A stretch of DNA of 64,000 bases, taken from contig SFDP01000001.1 in NCBI GenBank assembly GCA_004558185.1, positions 1-64,000 on the forward strand, read 5' to 3'. The position numbers were made by a program, and so were the translations under genes. Positions 17,408 to 25,010 of the stretch are shown here, one piece after another; position 1 is the stretch's first letter, and each line of letters starts with the position of its first letter. Source of the DNA: Lachnospiraceae bacterium (GTDB lineage: Bacteria > Bacillota > Clostridia > Lachnospirales > Lachnospiraceae). Below the pieces are notes generated by a model. The model saw only the letters and a list, made by a program, of their open reading frames with translations. It made no database searches and had not been told where the DNA came from.

Positions 17408-17764
17408 TTATTCCTTCATCTTGGAGTTGGTCAGCAGGCTGGCAAGATAGCCGAAAATCAATGCCCCGCTGCAGCCCACTGCACCTGCCTTGAAGCCTCC
17501 CTGAAAAAGCCCCAGAAAGCCTTCACTGGCTACAGCCTCCTTGATCCCCTTCATCAGTACATTTCCAAAGCCCAACAGGGGAACACTGGCTCCGGCTCCG
17601 GCAAATTCCACAAAGGGCTCATAAATACCTATCGCACTTAAGACGGCTCCGCTACAAACCAAAAGAACCATGATCCGCCCCGGCAGCATCTTCGTTTTCT
17701 CCATCAGAATCTGCACCAGTGCACAAATTATTCCACCGATCAGAAATGCCTTTATATAATCCAT
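17408..17764 (-). CDS. spoVAE: stage V sporulation protein AE (SpoVAE)
   Basis: Small membrane protein (118 residues) of the SpoVA channel that moves dipicolinic acid into the forespore and out during germination. It has about three hydrophobic segments and the family signatures GIYEPFVEFAGAGASVPLLGFGN and CSGALIFGYLASL. ATG at 17764 has GGAGG five bases upstream. It lies directly after a terminator and far from spoVAD (19949-21001), with five unrelated genes between them. Length and motifs match Bacillus SpoVAEb. Expression is expected in the forespore, but I could not find a clear sigma-G promoter. Confidence 0.93.
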   Translation of the reverse strand: MDYIKAFLIGGIICALVQILMEKTKMLPGRIMVLLVCSGAVLSAIGIYEPFVEFAGAGASVPLLGFGNVLMKGIKEAVASEGFLGLFQGGFKAGAVGCSGALIFGYLASLLTNSKMKE

Positions 17765-17779
17765 TTTTTCCTCCATCCT

Positions 17780-17810
17780 TAAAAAAATAGTAGATATTTC
17801 TATCTACTAT
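17780..17810 (-). terminator. terminator between the EamA gene and spoVAE
   Basis: ATAGTAGATA (17787-17796) and TATCTACTAT (17801-17810) form a perfect ten-base stem with a TTTC loop. On the minus strand the hairpin is followed by seven Ts and then immediately by the spoVAE ribosome-binding site. Confidence 0.85.
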
Positions 17811-17827
17811 CTCCAAAGAAAAAGGTT

Positions 17828-18703
17828 TTATTCCTTCCCGGCTAAAATAACCGCTGCAAATACCAATATACATCCTAACAGTTGTCTTCCGGTCAGGCTT
17901 TCCTTTAAGATCAGCCATCCGGCCAAAACAGAAATCACCGATTCCAGACTGAGGATCATGGAGGCTACCGTAGGCTTTACTCTGGCCTGTCCAATAATCT
18001 GCAAGGTATAGGCTACTCCACAGGACAGTACCCCGGCATAGAGAATAGGAACCGCCCCGGCCATGATCTGCTCCCAGGAAGGCTTTTCCAAAATGAATGC
18101 AGTTGTAGTGCACAATATTCCGCTGACAAAAAACTGAATGCAGGAGAGCTTAACTGCATCTATTTTAGGTGCAAAATAATCCACGGTCATAATGTGAAAG
18201 GAGAAGCAAACGGCACATAAAAATACCAGGATATCGCCTTTATTGATTCCTGAGCTTTCTGTTATACACAACAGGTAAAAACCTATGATGGCAAGTATCA
18301 CTCCCGCCCACACCAGGGGGCCCACTTTTTTCCCGAAAAATATACCTAAAACCGGAACGATTACGATGTACAAGGCCGTAATAAAGCCAGCTTTCCCCAC
18401 GGTCGTATATTGAATTCCATACTGCTGGAGACTGGAAGCTATACAGAGAGCAAGGCCACAGCCAAGCCCACCCAGAAGGGTCGTTTTCCACTGCTTCTTC
18501 TCTTTCCCGGCTTCCTCTCCCTGCCTTTTTTGGCGAAAATAAATCAGGGGGAGCAAAACTGCCCCTCCCAATAAAAAACGACTGCCATTTAAGGTCATAG
18601 GCCCAACATAATCCAGCCCTACGCTTTGTGCCACAAAGGCCACTCCCCAGATAACAGCCGCCAAAAACAGCAGTAAACTGCTTTTTATCTCTTTTATCTT
18701 CAT
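17828..18703 (-). CDS. EamA/DMT-family permease
   Basis: Drug/metabolite transporter of 291 residues with ten predicted membrane spans in two EamA repeats (about 8-140 and 155-290). The repeats begin LLLFLAAVIWGVAFVAQSVG and DILVFLCAVCFSFHIMTVD. Members of this family export or import amino acids, nucleosides or other small solutes; the substrate cannot be read from sequence. It follows aroK by 21 bases and ends at a terminator, so it is probably the last gene of that unit. Confidence 0.9.
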   Translation of the reverse strand: MKIKEIKSSLLLFLAAVIWGVAFVAQSVGLDYVGPMTLNGSRFLLGGAVLLPLIYFRQKRQGEEAGKEKKQWKTTLLGGLGCGLALCIASSLQQYGIQYTTVGKAGFITALYIVIVPVLGIFFGKKVGPLVWAGVILAIIGFYLLCITESSGINKGDILVFLCAVCFSFHIMTVDYFAPKIDAVKLSCIQFFVSGILCTTTAFILEKPSWEQIMAGAVPILYAGVLSCGVAYTLQIIGQARVKPTVASMILSLESVISVLAGWLILKESLTGRQLLGCILVFAAVILAGKE

Positions 18704-18724
18704 TCTCTGTCTTCTTTATCCCCT

Positions 18725-19225
18725 TTAATGCAGCAGTATTGCTGCAATTTCCTCTACGATCCCGGAAATATCCTTCTTCTCACAGTCAATCGTAATATGG
18801 GCATACTGCCGATAAAGGGGAACTCTTTCTTCATATAGTTCTTCCAGGCTTTGCCCCTTACGCAGGACTACACCTCTTTTTCTTAAGTCTCCCAAACGCT
18901 GAGCCAGGGCTTCAAGGCTTAGCTGCAGATAAATCACCGTTGTGGTCTGCACAAGATGCTCCATAGCCTCTTTTCCATAGACTACACTGCCTCCCGTAGC
19001 GATTACGGCCGACTGAGGGGAGAGTGAGGCATTGATTCGGTTCTCGATGTCCAAAAAGCCCTCCAGCCCCCGTTCCTCAATAAGCTGGTGAAGCAGCCGC
19101 CCTTCCTTCTGCTGGATAATCAGATCTGCGTCTACAAAAGCGTATCCAAGCCTTTTGGCAAGAACTACTCCCACCGTGCTTTTTCCTGCTCCCGGCATAC
19201 CGATCAGCGTTACACTTTTACTCAT
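18725..19225 (-). CDS. aroK: shikimate kinase
   Basis: Cytosolic enzyme that phosphorylates shikimate at the 3-hydroxyl in the chorismate pathway; 166 residues. Walker A GMPGAGKST, shikimate-binding VDADLII, E-x-F-type region RGLEGFLDIENR and the GGS loop (IATGGSVVY) are in order; the lid region carries RLGDLRKRG. GGGGAG lies four bases before the ATG at 19225, which is preferred to the upstream in-frame ATG at 19237. Other aro genes are not in the window. Confidence 0.92.
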   Translation of the reverse strand: MSKSVTLIGMPGAGKSTVGVVLAKRLGYAFVDADLIIQQKEGRLLHQLIEERGLEGFLDIENRINASLSPQSAVIATGGSVVYGKEAMEHLVQTTTVIYLQLSLEALAQRLGDLRKRGVVLRKGQSLEELYEERVPLYRQYAHITIDCEKKDISGIVEEIAAILLH

Positions 19226-19243
19226 GATACTCCCCATTCATCT

Positions 19244-19630
19244 CTAGTCCTGTCCCAGATAAGCAATGACCTCTACCTCACAAAGCACAGCCTTGGGCAG
19301 TGCCTTGACCGCAACACAGCTTCTTGCCGGCTTATGGGCAAAATACAGCTCATATACCGCATTAAAGGCGGCAAAATCATCCATGCTTGCCAGAAAACAG
19401 GTGGTTTTTACCACATTTTTATAATCTGCTCCTGCTTCCTTTAAAATAGCTCCGATGTTTTTCATTACCTGTACGGTCTGTTCTTCAATTCCCTGAGCCT
19501 CCACTGCTCCTGTTTCCGGATTAATGGGAATCTGTCCTGAAGCGAACAGAAGATTATCTACCTGTATAGCCTGAGAATAAGGCCCAATAGCTGCCGGTGC
19601 CTCTTTCGTCATAATTTTTTTCATACTCAT
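19244..19630 (-). CDS. RidA-family enamine/imine deaminase
   Basis: YjgF/YER057c/UK114 family protein, 128 residues, a trimeric cytosolic enzyme that hydrolyses reactive 2-aminoacrylate intermediates made by PLP enzymes. The motifs IGPYSQAI, LFASGQIPINP and the active-site Arg in KPARSCVAVKALPK with the following glutamate CEVEVIAY are present. AGGAGG lies seven bases before ATG 19630. It sits between aroK and an 84-residue protein; no clear functional link to them. Confidence 0.93.
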   Translation of the reverse strand: MSMKKIMTKEAPAAIGPYSQAIQVDNLLFASGQIPINPETGAVEAQGIEEQTVQVMKNIGAILKEAGADYKNVVKTTCFLASMDDFAAFNAVYELYFAHKPARSCVAVKALPKAVLCEVEVIAYLGQD

Positions 19631-19641
19631 GCTTCTTCCTC

Positions 19642-19896
19642 CTACCTTGGATTACCATTTGGATTGGTATCTTCAAAAGCCACGGTCACATAGAATCCCC
19701 TCTGGTTTTCCACGATCTGGATTACCTTTCCCTCACGGGCAAAAAGCCGTTCTCTGAAGGGAACATTGGCAGACATGGCCAGTGAAGGGTCTATGGTATA
19801 GTAATAGTTACTGGGCAAAAGCCCCTCTGTTACCGTAACCTGCTGTCCTTCCTGTAAAAGCCCCTGCCGCTCCATCTTAAATTCCATGATTCTCAT
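19642..19896 (-). CDS. uncharacterised 84-residue protein
   Basis: Small soluble protein, MRIMEFKMERQGLLQEGQ at the start and a beta-rich look (QQVTVTEGLL, YYYTIDPSLAMSANVPF, KVIQIVENQRGFYVTVAFED). The motif EGKVIQIVENQRGFYVTVAF resembles small barrel domains, but I do not recognise the family. GGGAGG lies six bases before the ATG at 19896; the open frame to 19983 overlaps spoVAD and has no ribosome site. It is placed directly after spoVAD, so a sporulation link is possible but unproven. Confidence 0.65.
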   Translation of the reverse strand: MRIMEFKMERQGLLQEGQQVTVTEGLLPSNYYYTIDPSLAMSANVPFRERLFAREGKVIQIVENQRGFYVTVAFEDTNPNGNPR

Positions 19897-19948
19897 AAGC
19901 TGCCTCCCCATAAAGCTATTCCAAGTATAGCAGTAAGAGAAGGTTTTT

Positions 19949-21001
19949 TCAATCCTTTTTCCCCGCCCCGGGTATCCGTTCAATTACCACGCCATGGGCA
20001 ATACCCGGCACAGTGTTTCCTTCATTAAAGCTAACCTTACTGAGCAGGGCTCCGGTGGGGACAAAAAGTATCCTGCTCCATTCCCCCTCCTCCAGCTTCT
20101 TCAGCAAAAAGGCCGACAGCACAGTAGCCGCACAACCGCAGCCGCTGCCTCCGGCATGGGTATCCTGAGTGTTCTGATCAAACATTTCAATTCCGCAGTC
20201 CATATGCCTGTTCCCCAGCTCAATTCCTTTCTGACTTAAAAGATTCAGCAGAGCCTGCTGCCCCACATAGCCTAAATCTCCGGTCACGATCTTGTCATAA
20301 TCCTCCGGCTTTCGGCCGAAATCCTGTAAATGCTGATAAATCGTATCACAGGCAGCGGGAGCCATGCAGGCTCCCATATTCATGGAATCCTTCAAGCCAT
20401 AATCAACAATTTTCCCCGGGGTAACTGCACTGATTTGCGCTCTGTCTTTTTCCCCTCTCTTTGCCGACAGAAGGAAGGCTCCTCCTCCGGTAACTGTCCA
20501 GGAGGCCGATAAGGGCCTCTGATTCCCATATTCCAGCGGATAGCGGAATTCCTTCTCCGCACTGGCAAAATGGCTGGAGGTTACACACATCACCTTCTCT
20601 GCAAGCCCTGCCGCAACGGTAATGGCTCCCAGGGTTATGGACAGACCACTGGTAGAGCAGGCTCCATAAAGTCCAAAAAGAGGGGTTTCATATTGGGCCA
20701 GACCAAAGCTGGAGGCTATGGATTGTCCCAATAAATCACCGGCAAATAAATAACGCACGTCTTTTAACTTTACTCCACTTTTTTGCAGACAAAGAGCCAC
20801 CGCTTCCTTTTGCAATGTGCTCTCTGCTTCCTCCCAGGTCTTTGCCCCAAACATATCTTCCTGGCCCACCTGATCAAAAAGCTGCCCTAAGGGTCCCTCT
20901 CCCTCTTTTTTTCCTACAATAGATGCACTGCAGGAAAGAATAACCGGTGTACCGAATTCCATGCTCTGTTTTCCTACTGCTTGGTTTTGCTGCTCTTTCA
21001 T
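19949..21001 (-). CDS. spoVAD: stage V sporulation protein AD (SpoVAD)
   Basis: Thiolase-fold protein (350 residues) that binds dipicolinic acid and helps load it into the forespore. The family signatures TPVILSCSASIVGKKEGEGP, LYGACSTSGLSITLGA, DSMNMGACMAPAACDTI, TGDLGYVG and HAGGSGCGCAATV are all visible. GGAAGGG precedes the ATG at 21001. The neighbours expected in most Firmicutes, spoVAC before and spoVAE after, are not adjacent: alkD lies upstream and spoVAE is about 2.2 kb downstream. Confidence 0.95.
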   Translation of the reverse strand: MKEQQNQAVGKQSMEFGTPVILSCSASIVGKKEGEGPLGQLFDQVGQEDMFGAKTWEEAESTLQKEAVALCLQKSGVKLKDVRYLFAGDLLGQSIASSFGLAQYETPLFGLYGACSTSGLSITLGAITVAAGLAEKVMCVTSSHFASAEKEFRYPLEYGNQRPLSASWTVTGGGAFLLSAKRGEKDRAQISAVTPGKIVDYGLKDSMNMGACMAPAACDTIYQHLQDFGRKPEDYDKIVTGDLGYVGQQALLNLLSQKGIELGNRHMDCGIEMFDQNTQDTHAGGSGCGCAATVLSAFLLKKLEEGEWSRILFVPTGALLSKVSFNEGNTVPGIAHGVVIERIPGAGKKD

Positions 21002-21063
21002 GCTTTTACCCTTCCTTTCTGAGGCAGAGGCTTTCTCCTTTTTCTTTCTTCCTCTTCCCTTCC

Positions 21064-21087
21064 ATGCTCTCAGCGTAAAAATTATTC
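21064..21087 (-). promoter_or_regulatory. possible forespore sigma promoter of spoVAD
   Basis: On the minus strand GAATA (21087-21083), 16 bases, then CATGGAA (21066-21060). This resembles the sigma-F/G pattern of GNATR and CATnnTA but the last two bases deviate. It is placed about 50 bases upstream of the start codon. Confidence 0.3.
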
Positions 21088-21177
21088 ACCTGATGATTTA
21101 GACAGCAGAACAGCCAGCCTCTGTTCTGCGCATGGGAATAGTGTGGCAATCTCATGAAAAAAATATGTAAAAAAGGC

Positions 21178-21867
21178 TTATCTTTTCAGTTTTTTCAGTT
21201 CCTCCTTCTCCTGCGGACTTATTCGACAGCTTTCTCTGGCCTTTTGAATCGTTTTATTGTGCACCCACACAGAAAGCCGCTGCTCTTGCAGGTAGGGCAA
21301 TACTGCATCCTTTTGTTTGGCCAGGGCAGTGGCAAAAAACCAGGCCTGCATCATTCTGACATAGTATTCCTCCGATTGCACTGCGGCCACCAGCTTAAGG
21401 ATTTCCTCTGAAAAATTCTCCTCCAGATAGGAATCCATAAGCACCCTTATTCCAAAACGACAGACGTATACCTCATTGCTCCTTGTCCATTCTCCAGCCT
21501 TACTCAGGGTTTTTTGCGGCTCCTTTTTCAGTACCTTAGGGCTCATCATATCACAGGTAGCCCAATTATCCACAAAGGGCAGGAAGCGGTCTAATTCCTC
21601 TATACACCGCTGATAATCCTTTATGGTCTCCAGCAAAAAACCATGCAGGTTGTTTTCCTCATAGTAAGTATGCGGTAAGAGCTGAAGAAATCTTTCCCCC
21701 TCCGGCTGTCCTGCCAGGGTTCTGGCAAATTTGCGTAAAACCGGAGTCCGTACTCCCATGACGCTTTCGCTGCTGACGGTAGGAATCAGCTTACAGTGAA
21801 ATGCCTTATAAGCCGGGTCTGCCAGCTCCTCCAGCCGTTTTTGAATTTCTTCCTTCAAATCCTTCAT
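21178..21867 (-). CDS. AlkD-like DNA alkylation repair protein
   Basis: HEAT-repeat-like helical protein of 229 residues in the AlkC/AlkD superfamily, whose studied members remove alkylated bases such as 3- or 7-methyl purines. Motifs include MGVRTPVLRKFARTL, the LDRFLPFVDNWATCDM region holding the conserved Trp/Asp, and EYYVRMMQAWFFATAL. It overlaps the tmk stop by four bases (ATGA), so it is translated with tmk. Family membership is good; glycosylase activity is not proven for this branch. Confidence 0.85.
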   Translation of the reverse strand: MKDLKEEIQKRLEELADPAYKAFHCKLIPTVSSESVMGVRTPVLRKFARTLAGQPEGERFLQLLPHTYYEENNLHGFLLETIKDYQRCIEELDRFLPFVDNWATCDMMSPKVLKKEPQKTLSKAGEWTRSNEVYVCRFGIRVLMDSYLEENFSEEILKLVAAVQSEEYYVRMMQAWFFATALAKQKDAVLPYLQEQRLSVWVHNKTIQKARESCRISPQEKEELKKLKR

Positions 21868-22490
21868 CTGTCAATCAGCTCCTCTATCCTATTCCAGATC
21901 ACCTCTGCAATCTCCTTAGGTGTCCTCGTTCCGTCAATAATCAAAATATGCTCACTGTCCTTAAACAACTCAAAGGCCTTCAGGTAGTTGTTCCGTATCT
22001 TCTCCAGAAGAGACTGCTTCTCAAACAATTCCCGATGAAAGCGGTTACGGGTAATTCTCTCCATTGCTGTAGCTGCATCAATATCAATAAAAATGTTCAA
22101 GTCCGGCTGCAGTACCTTCCTGCTTTCTGCGTTGGCGGCAATTACCCATTCCATGGGAACATCAACGCTATGATAAGCATATGAAGAAAAATAATAACGA
22201 TCCGTAAGGACAGTGACTCCCTCCTCGATTCTGGCTGCAATTCCATCTGTTTCATTTAAAAGATGATCCAGCCGGTCTGCTGCAAAAAGGGCGGCGATCA
22301 CCCGGCTGTCCGCCTTCATTCTCCCGGTAAGAATCTGTCTAAGCTGGGAACCGATGGGCCCTCCGGAGGGCTCACAGGTCGAGCAGACAGGCTTCCCTGC
22401 TTCCTGTAATTTTTTGTGCAAAAGCTGTATCTGTGTACTTTTTCCGCTTCCGTCTATACCTTCAAAGGCAAGAAATAATCCTTTTTTCAA
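21864..22490 (-). CDS. tmk: thymidylate kinase
   Basis: Cytosolic dTMP kinase, needed for dTTP synthesis; 208 residues. P-loop FEGIDGSGKST, the substrate motif TCEPSGGPIG, and the DR(Y/H) motif TDRYYFSSYAYH are present. The LID region is short. I place the start at the TTG at 22490 (KKGLFLAFEG follows), nine bases after AAAGGA; an ATG further up at 22532 would add fourteen unconserved residues and has a poorer ribosome site. It overlaps the alkD-like gene. Confidence 0.93.
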   Translation of the reverse strand: MKKGLFLAFEGIDGSGKSTQIQLLHKKLQEAGKPVCSTCEPSGGPIGSQLRQILTGRMKADSRVIAALFAADRLDHLLNETDGIAARIEEGVTVLTDRYYFSSYAYHSVDVPMEWVIAANAESRKVLQPDLNIFIDIDAATAMERITRNRFHRELFEKQSLLEKIRNNYLKAFELFKDSEHILIIDGTRTPKEIAEVIWNRIEELIDR

Positions 22491-22613
22491 TCTACCAGTT
22501 CCTTTCCTGTATACGGATGATATGAGGGACATTAAATCAGAACTCCTTTCCTGTAGGCAGAAGGACTTCTGATCTAACCTCTGGCACCATCATATCACAG
22601 CTTTTTTACAAAG

Positions 22614-22650
22614 TCACGAAAAGAAAGGAAGGCATCCCCTTTGCCTTCCC
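22614..22650 (-). terminator. terminator after the flavin reductase-rubredoxin gene
   Basis: GGAAGGCA (22627-22634) pairs with TGCCTTCC (22642-22649), and the minus strand continues TTTCTTTTC. Confidence 0.75.
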
Positions 22651-22699
22651 TTCAGCTATATATACCAACCTTCTCGTAATAAGCTCTGATAAGTGCCTT

Positions 22700-23323
22700 T
22701 TACCGCACCGTCTTTTCAAAATCTGAAGCAGGATGCTTACATAGCGGACAGATATAGTCTGTCGGCAGCTCCTCTCCTTCATAGACATATCCGCAAATCT
22801 TGCAAACCCATGCCGTCTTCCCGTTTCCTCCGCCCTGGGGAGCCTGCGGCTTGGGCTTGATATTCTCCTGATAATATGTGTAGGTGGTGGAGGGGGTATC
22901 ATTTAATACCTCCATATCTGTTACCGGGCCAATGAACAATGTGTGCGTATCCAAATCCAATGTCTGCTCAACCTTAACCGAAATATACCCGTTACAGCCT
23001 TCGGTAATATAATTGATTCCATTGGCTCCCACTGCATAGCCCTTAAAGCCTTCAAACTTATCTGTATCCTTACCGGACTGGAAACCAAACCGCTTAAACA
23101 GCTCAAAGTCCGCCTTCTGACTGATTATGGAAACCGTAAATTCGCCTGTCTCCTTAATCATATCATGGGTATAATTCGCCTTATTCACTGCGATCTGGAT
23201 GCGGTTAGGTGTATTGGTCACCTGTCCTGCCGTATTGATAATACAACCGTTCTGCTTACCCTCCCTGGCTGCCGTAAGCACGTATAGCCCATAGCTTAAT
23301 TGAAATAATGCTTTTTCATTCAT
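22700..23323 (-). CDS. flavin reductase-rubredoxin fusion (high-molecular-weight rubredoxin type)
   Basis: Redox protein of 207 residues. Residues 1-150 are an FMN-binding flavin-reductase domain (LSYGLYVLTAA, NRIQIAVNKANYTHDM), and residues 165-207 are a rubredoxin with CKICGYVYEGE and CPLCKHP, the two C-x2-C iron knuckles. Proteins of this build (Hrb of Moorella) pass electrons from NAD(P)H to flavodiiron proteins that remove NO or oxygen in anaerobes. No flavodiiron gene is in the window. It has its own promoter with an inverted repeat over the start point, so it is probably stress-induced. Confidence 0.92.
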   Translation of the reverse strand: MNEKALFQLSYGLYVLTAAREGKQNGCIINTAGQVTNTPNRIQIAVNKANYTHDMIKETGEFTVSIISQKADFELFKRFGFQSGKDTDKFEGFKGYAVGANGINYITEGCNGYISVKVEQTLDLDTHTLFIGPVTDMEVLNDTPSTTYTYYQENIKPKPQAPQGGGNGKTAWVCKICGYVYEGEELPTDYICPLCKHPASDFEKTVR

Positions 23324-23401
23324 ATGCCCGTACCCCTTTCAATATTTCCATTATATCCATAATTATCATTCTTTATGTGTAAAAGTAAATAATTAAAATC
23401 G

Positions 23402-23418
23402 ATAACTATTACTGTTAT
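23402..23418. promoter_or_regulatory. inverted repeat at the hrb-type start point
   Basis: ATAAC (23402-23406) and GTTAT (23414-23418) flank seven bases directly downstream of the -10 box. The position suits a repressor site. The protein that binds is unknown. Confidence 0.4.
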
Positions 23419-23419
23419 T

Positions 23420-23447
23420 AGTATAGCATATTTTATCAAAAAAGCAA
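23420..23447 (-). promoter_or_regulatory. promoter of the flavin reductase-rubredoxin gene
   Basis: On the minus strand TTGCTT (23447-23442), 16 bases, TATACT (23425-23420), with TGC before the -10. It leaves an AT-rich leader of about 90 bases. Confidence 0.7.
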
Positions 23448-23539
23448 GAGGTTTTTTAAAAAAATTGTAACTATTCTTTTTTCTTGTATCTGAAGAAGAA
23501 CAGCAATATTTCACAAAACAAGATTCCTCAGTTCATATA

Positions 23540-23580
23540 GAAAAATACCCGTTCATTCTTATTAAAAATGAACGGGTACT
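23540..23580 (-). terminator. terminator after trpB2
   Basis: TACCCGTTCATT (23546-23557) and AATGAACGGGTA (23567-23578) form a perfect 12-base stem; the minus strand continues TTTTTCTAT. Confidence 0.9.
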
Positions 23581-23584
23581 TCCT

Positions 23585-24955
23585 TTAAACCTGTGGAAGA
23601 TTCTTTAATGACCTGGTGATCTCTTCATCAGACGGGATATAATCCCCCATTGCTCCATCATTGTAGCTCTGATAAGCATACATATCAAAATAGCCGGTTC
23701 CGGTAAGGCCGAATACAATGGTTTTGTGCTCTCCTGTCTCTTTACACTTCAATGCTTCATCGATAGCAACCCTGATGGCATGGCTGCTTTCCGGAGCAGG
23801 CAGGATTCCCTCAATTCTGGCAAAGGTCTGTGCCGCTTCAAATACAGCCGTCTGCTCTACACTTCTTGCCTCCATCAGTCCCTGATCATACAGCTCCGAT
23901 ACGATCGCACTCATTCCATGGTAACGAAGTCCGCCCGCATGGCTGGCAGAGGGAATAAAGTTGCTTCCCAGGGTATACATTTTCTGCAGAGGACAAACCT
24001 TACCTGTATCACAGAAGTCATAAGCATATACCCCACGGGTCAATGACGGGCAGGACGCCGGTTCAACCGCAATCAACTGATATTTTGCCTCTCCCCTTAG
24101 CATCTCTCCTGCAAAGGGTGAAATAAGGCCGCCCAGGTTGGAGCCTCCTCCCGCACAGCCAATGATCATATCCGGCTTGATTCCATATTTATCCAGGGCA
24201 GTTTTGGTTTCCAGACCGATTACCGACTGGTGCAGAAGTACCTGTGCCAGAACGGAGCCCAGTACATAACGATAGCCCTCCTGAGTGAGCGCTGCTTCCA
24301 CTGCCTCGGAAATGGCACAGCCCAGACTGCCCGTAGTTCCCGGAAATTCTGCATTTATTTTTCTCCCGATCTCAGTATCCATGGAAGGAGAAGGAGTAAC
24401 CTTTGCTCCATAGGTTCTCATTACTTCACGCCGGAAGGGCTTCTGCTCATAGGAGCATTTTACCATATATACCTGACAGTCCAGGTCAAAATAAGCACAG
24501 GCCATGGACAGCGCTGTTCCCCACTGCCCGGCACCGGTTTCTGTGGTAACCCCTTTTAACCCCTCTTTTTTTGCATAATAAGCCTGTGCAATGGCCGAAT
24601 TCAGCTTATGGCTTCCTGAGGTGTTGTTTCCTTCAAATTTGTAGTAAATATGAGCCGGAGTATCCAGCTTCTTCTCCAGACAATATGCTCGAACCAGCGG
24701 CGATGGCCTGTACATTCGATAGAAGCCCGCAATCTCCTCGGGAATGTCAAAATAAGGGGTCTCCTCATCCAGCTCCTGCTTTACCAGCTCCTGACAGAAC
24801 ACCTGTGACAGTTCTTCCTCTGTCATTGGCTTCAAGGTTCCCGGATTCAGCAAAGGAGACGGCTTTTTCTTCATATCTGCACGTACATTGTACCACTGCT
24901 TCGGCATCTCGTTTTCTTCTAAATAAATTTTGTAAGGAATGGGTCTGTTGTCCAT
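23585..24955 (-). CDS. trpB: TrpB2-type tryptophan synthase beta chain
   Basis: PLP enzyme of 456 residues joining indole and serine to make tryptophan. The lysine that binds PLP is in NTSGSHKLNSA, the phosphate-binding loop is GCAGGGSNLGG, and ETGAGQWGTALSMAC is the TrpB signature. The long N-terminus (RPIPYKIYLEENEMPKQWYN) and the overall length mark the TrpB2 subfamily, which often works without TrpA as an indole salvage enzyme. No other trp gene lies nearby and no T-box or trp leader is visible. Subfamily assignment is firm; in vivo role is inferred. Confidence 0.93.
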   Translation of the reverse strand: MDNRPIPYKIYLEENEMPKQWYNVRADMKKKPSPLLNPGTLKPMTEEELSQVFCQELVKQELDEETPYFDIPEEIAGFYRMYRPSPLVRAYCLEKKLDTPAHIYYKFEGNNTSGSHKLNSAIAQAYYAKKEGLKGVTTETGAGQWGTALSMACAYFDLDCQVYMVKCSYEQKPFRREVMRTYGAKVTPSPSMDTEIGRKINAEFPGTTGSLGCAISEAVEAALTQEGYRYVLGSVLAQVLLHQSVIGLETKTALDKYGIKPDMIIGCAGGGSNLGGLISPFAGEMLRGEAKYQLIAVEPASCPSLTRGVYAYDFCDTGKVCPLQKMYTLGSNFIPSASHAGGLRYHGMSAIVSELYDQGLMEARSVEQTAVFEAAQTFARIEGILPAPESSHAIRVAIDEALKCKETGEHKTIVFGLTGTGYFDMYAYQSYNDGAMGDYIPSDEEITRSLKNLPQV

Positions 24956-25010
24956 TTTATGTCCTCTCTTTCAATGATTATAATTTTATTTGCTTGTGCA
25001 ATGGAAGCTG

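Noticed and set aside
23320..23514. A 64-codon minus-strand frame upstream of the flavin reductase-rubredoxin gene
   Set aside because: It overlaps the promoter and AT-rich leader and has no ribosome site.
24956..25010. A tryptophan T-box or leader peptide before trpB2
   Set aside because: The gap to the upstream gene is only 55 bases and lacks the T-box motif.
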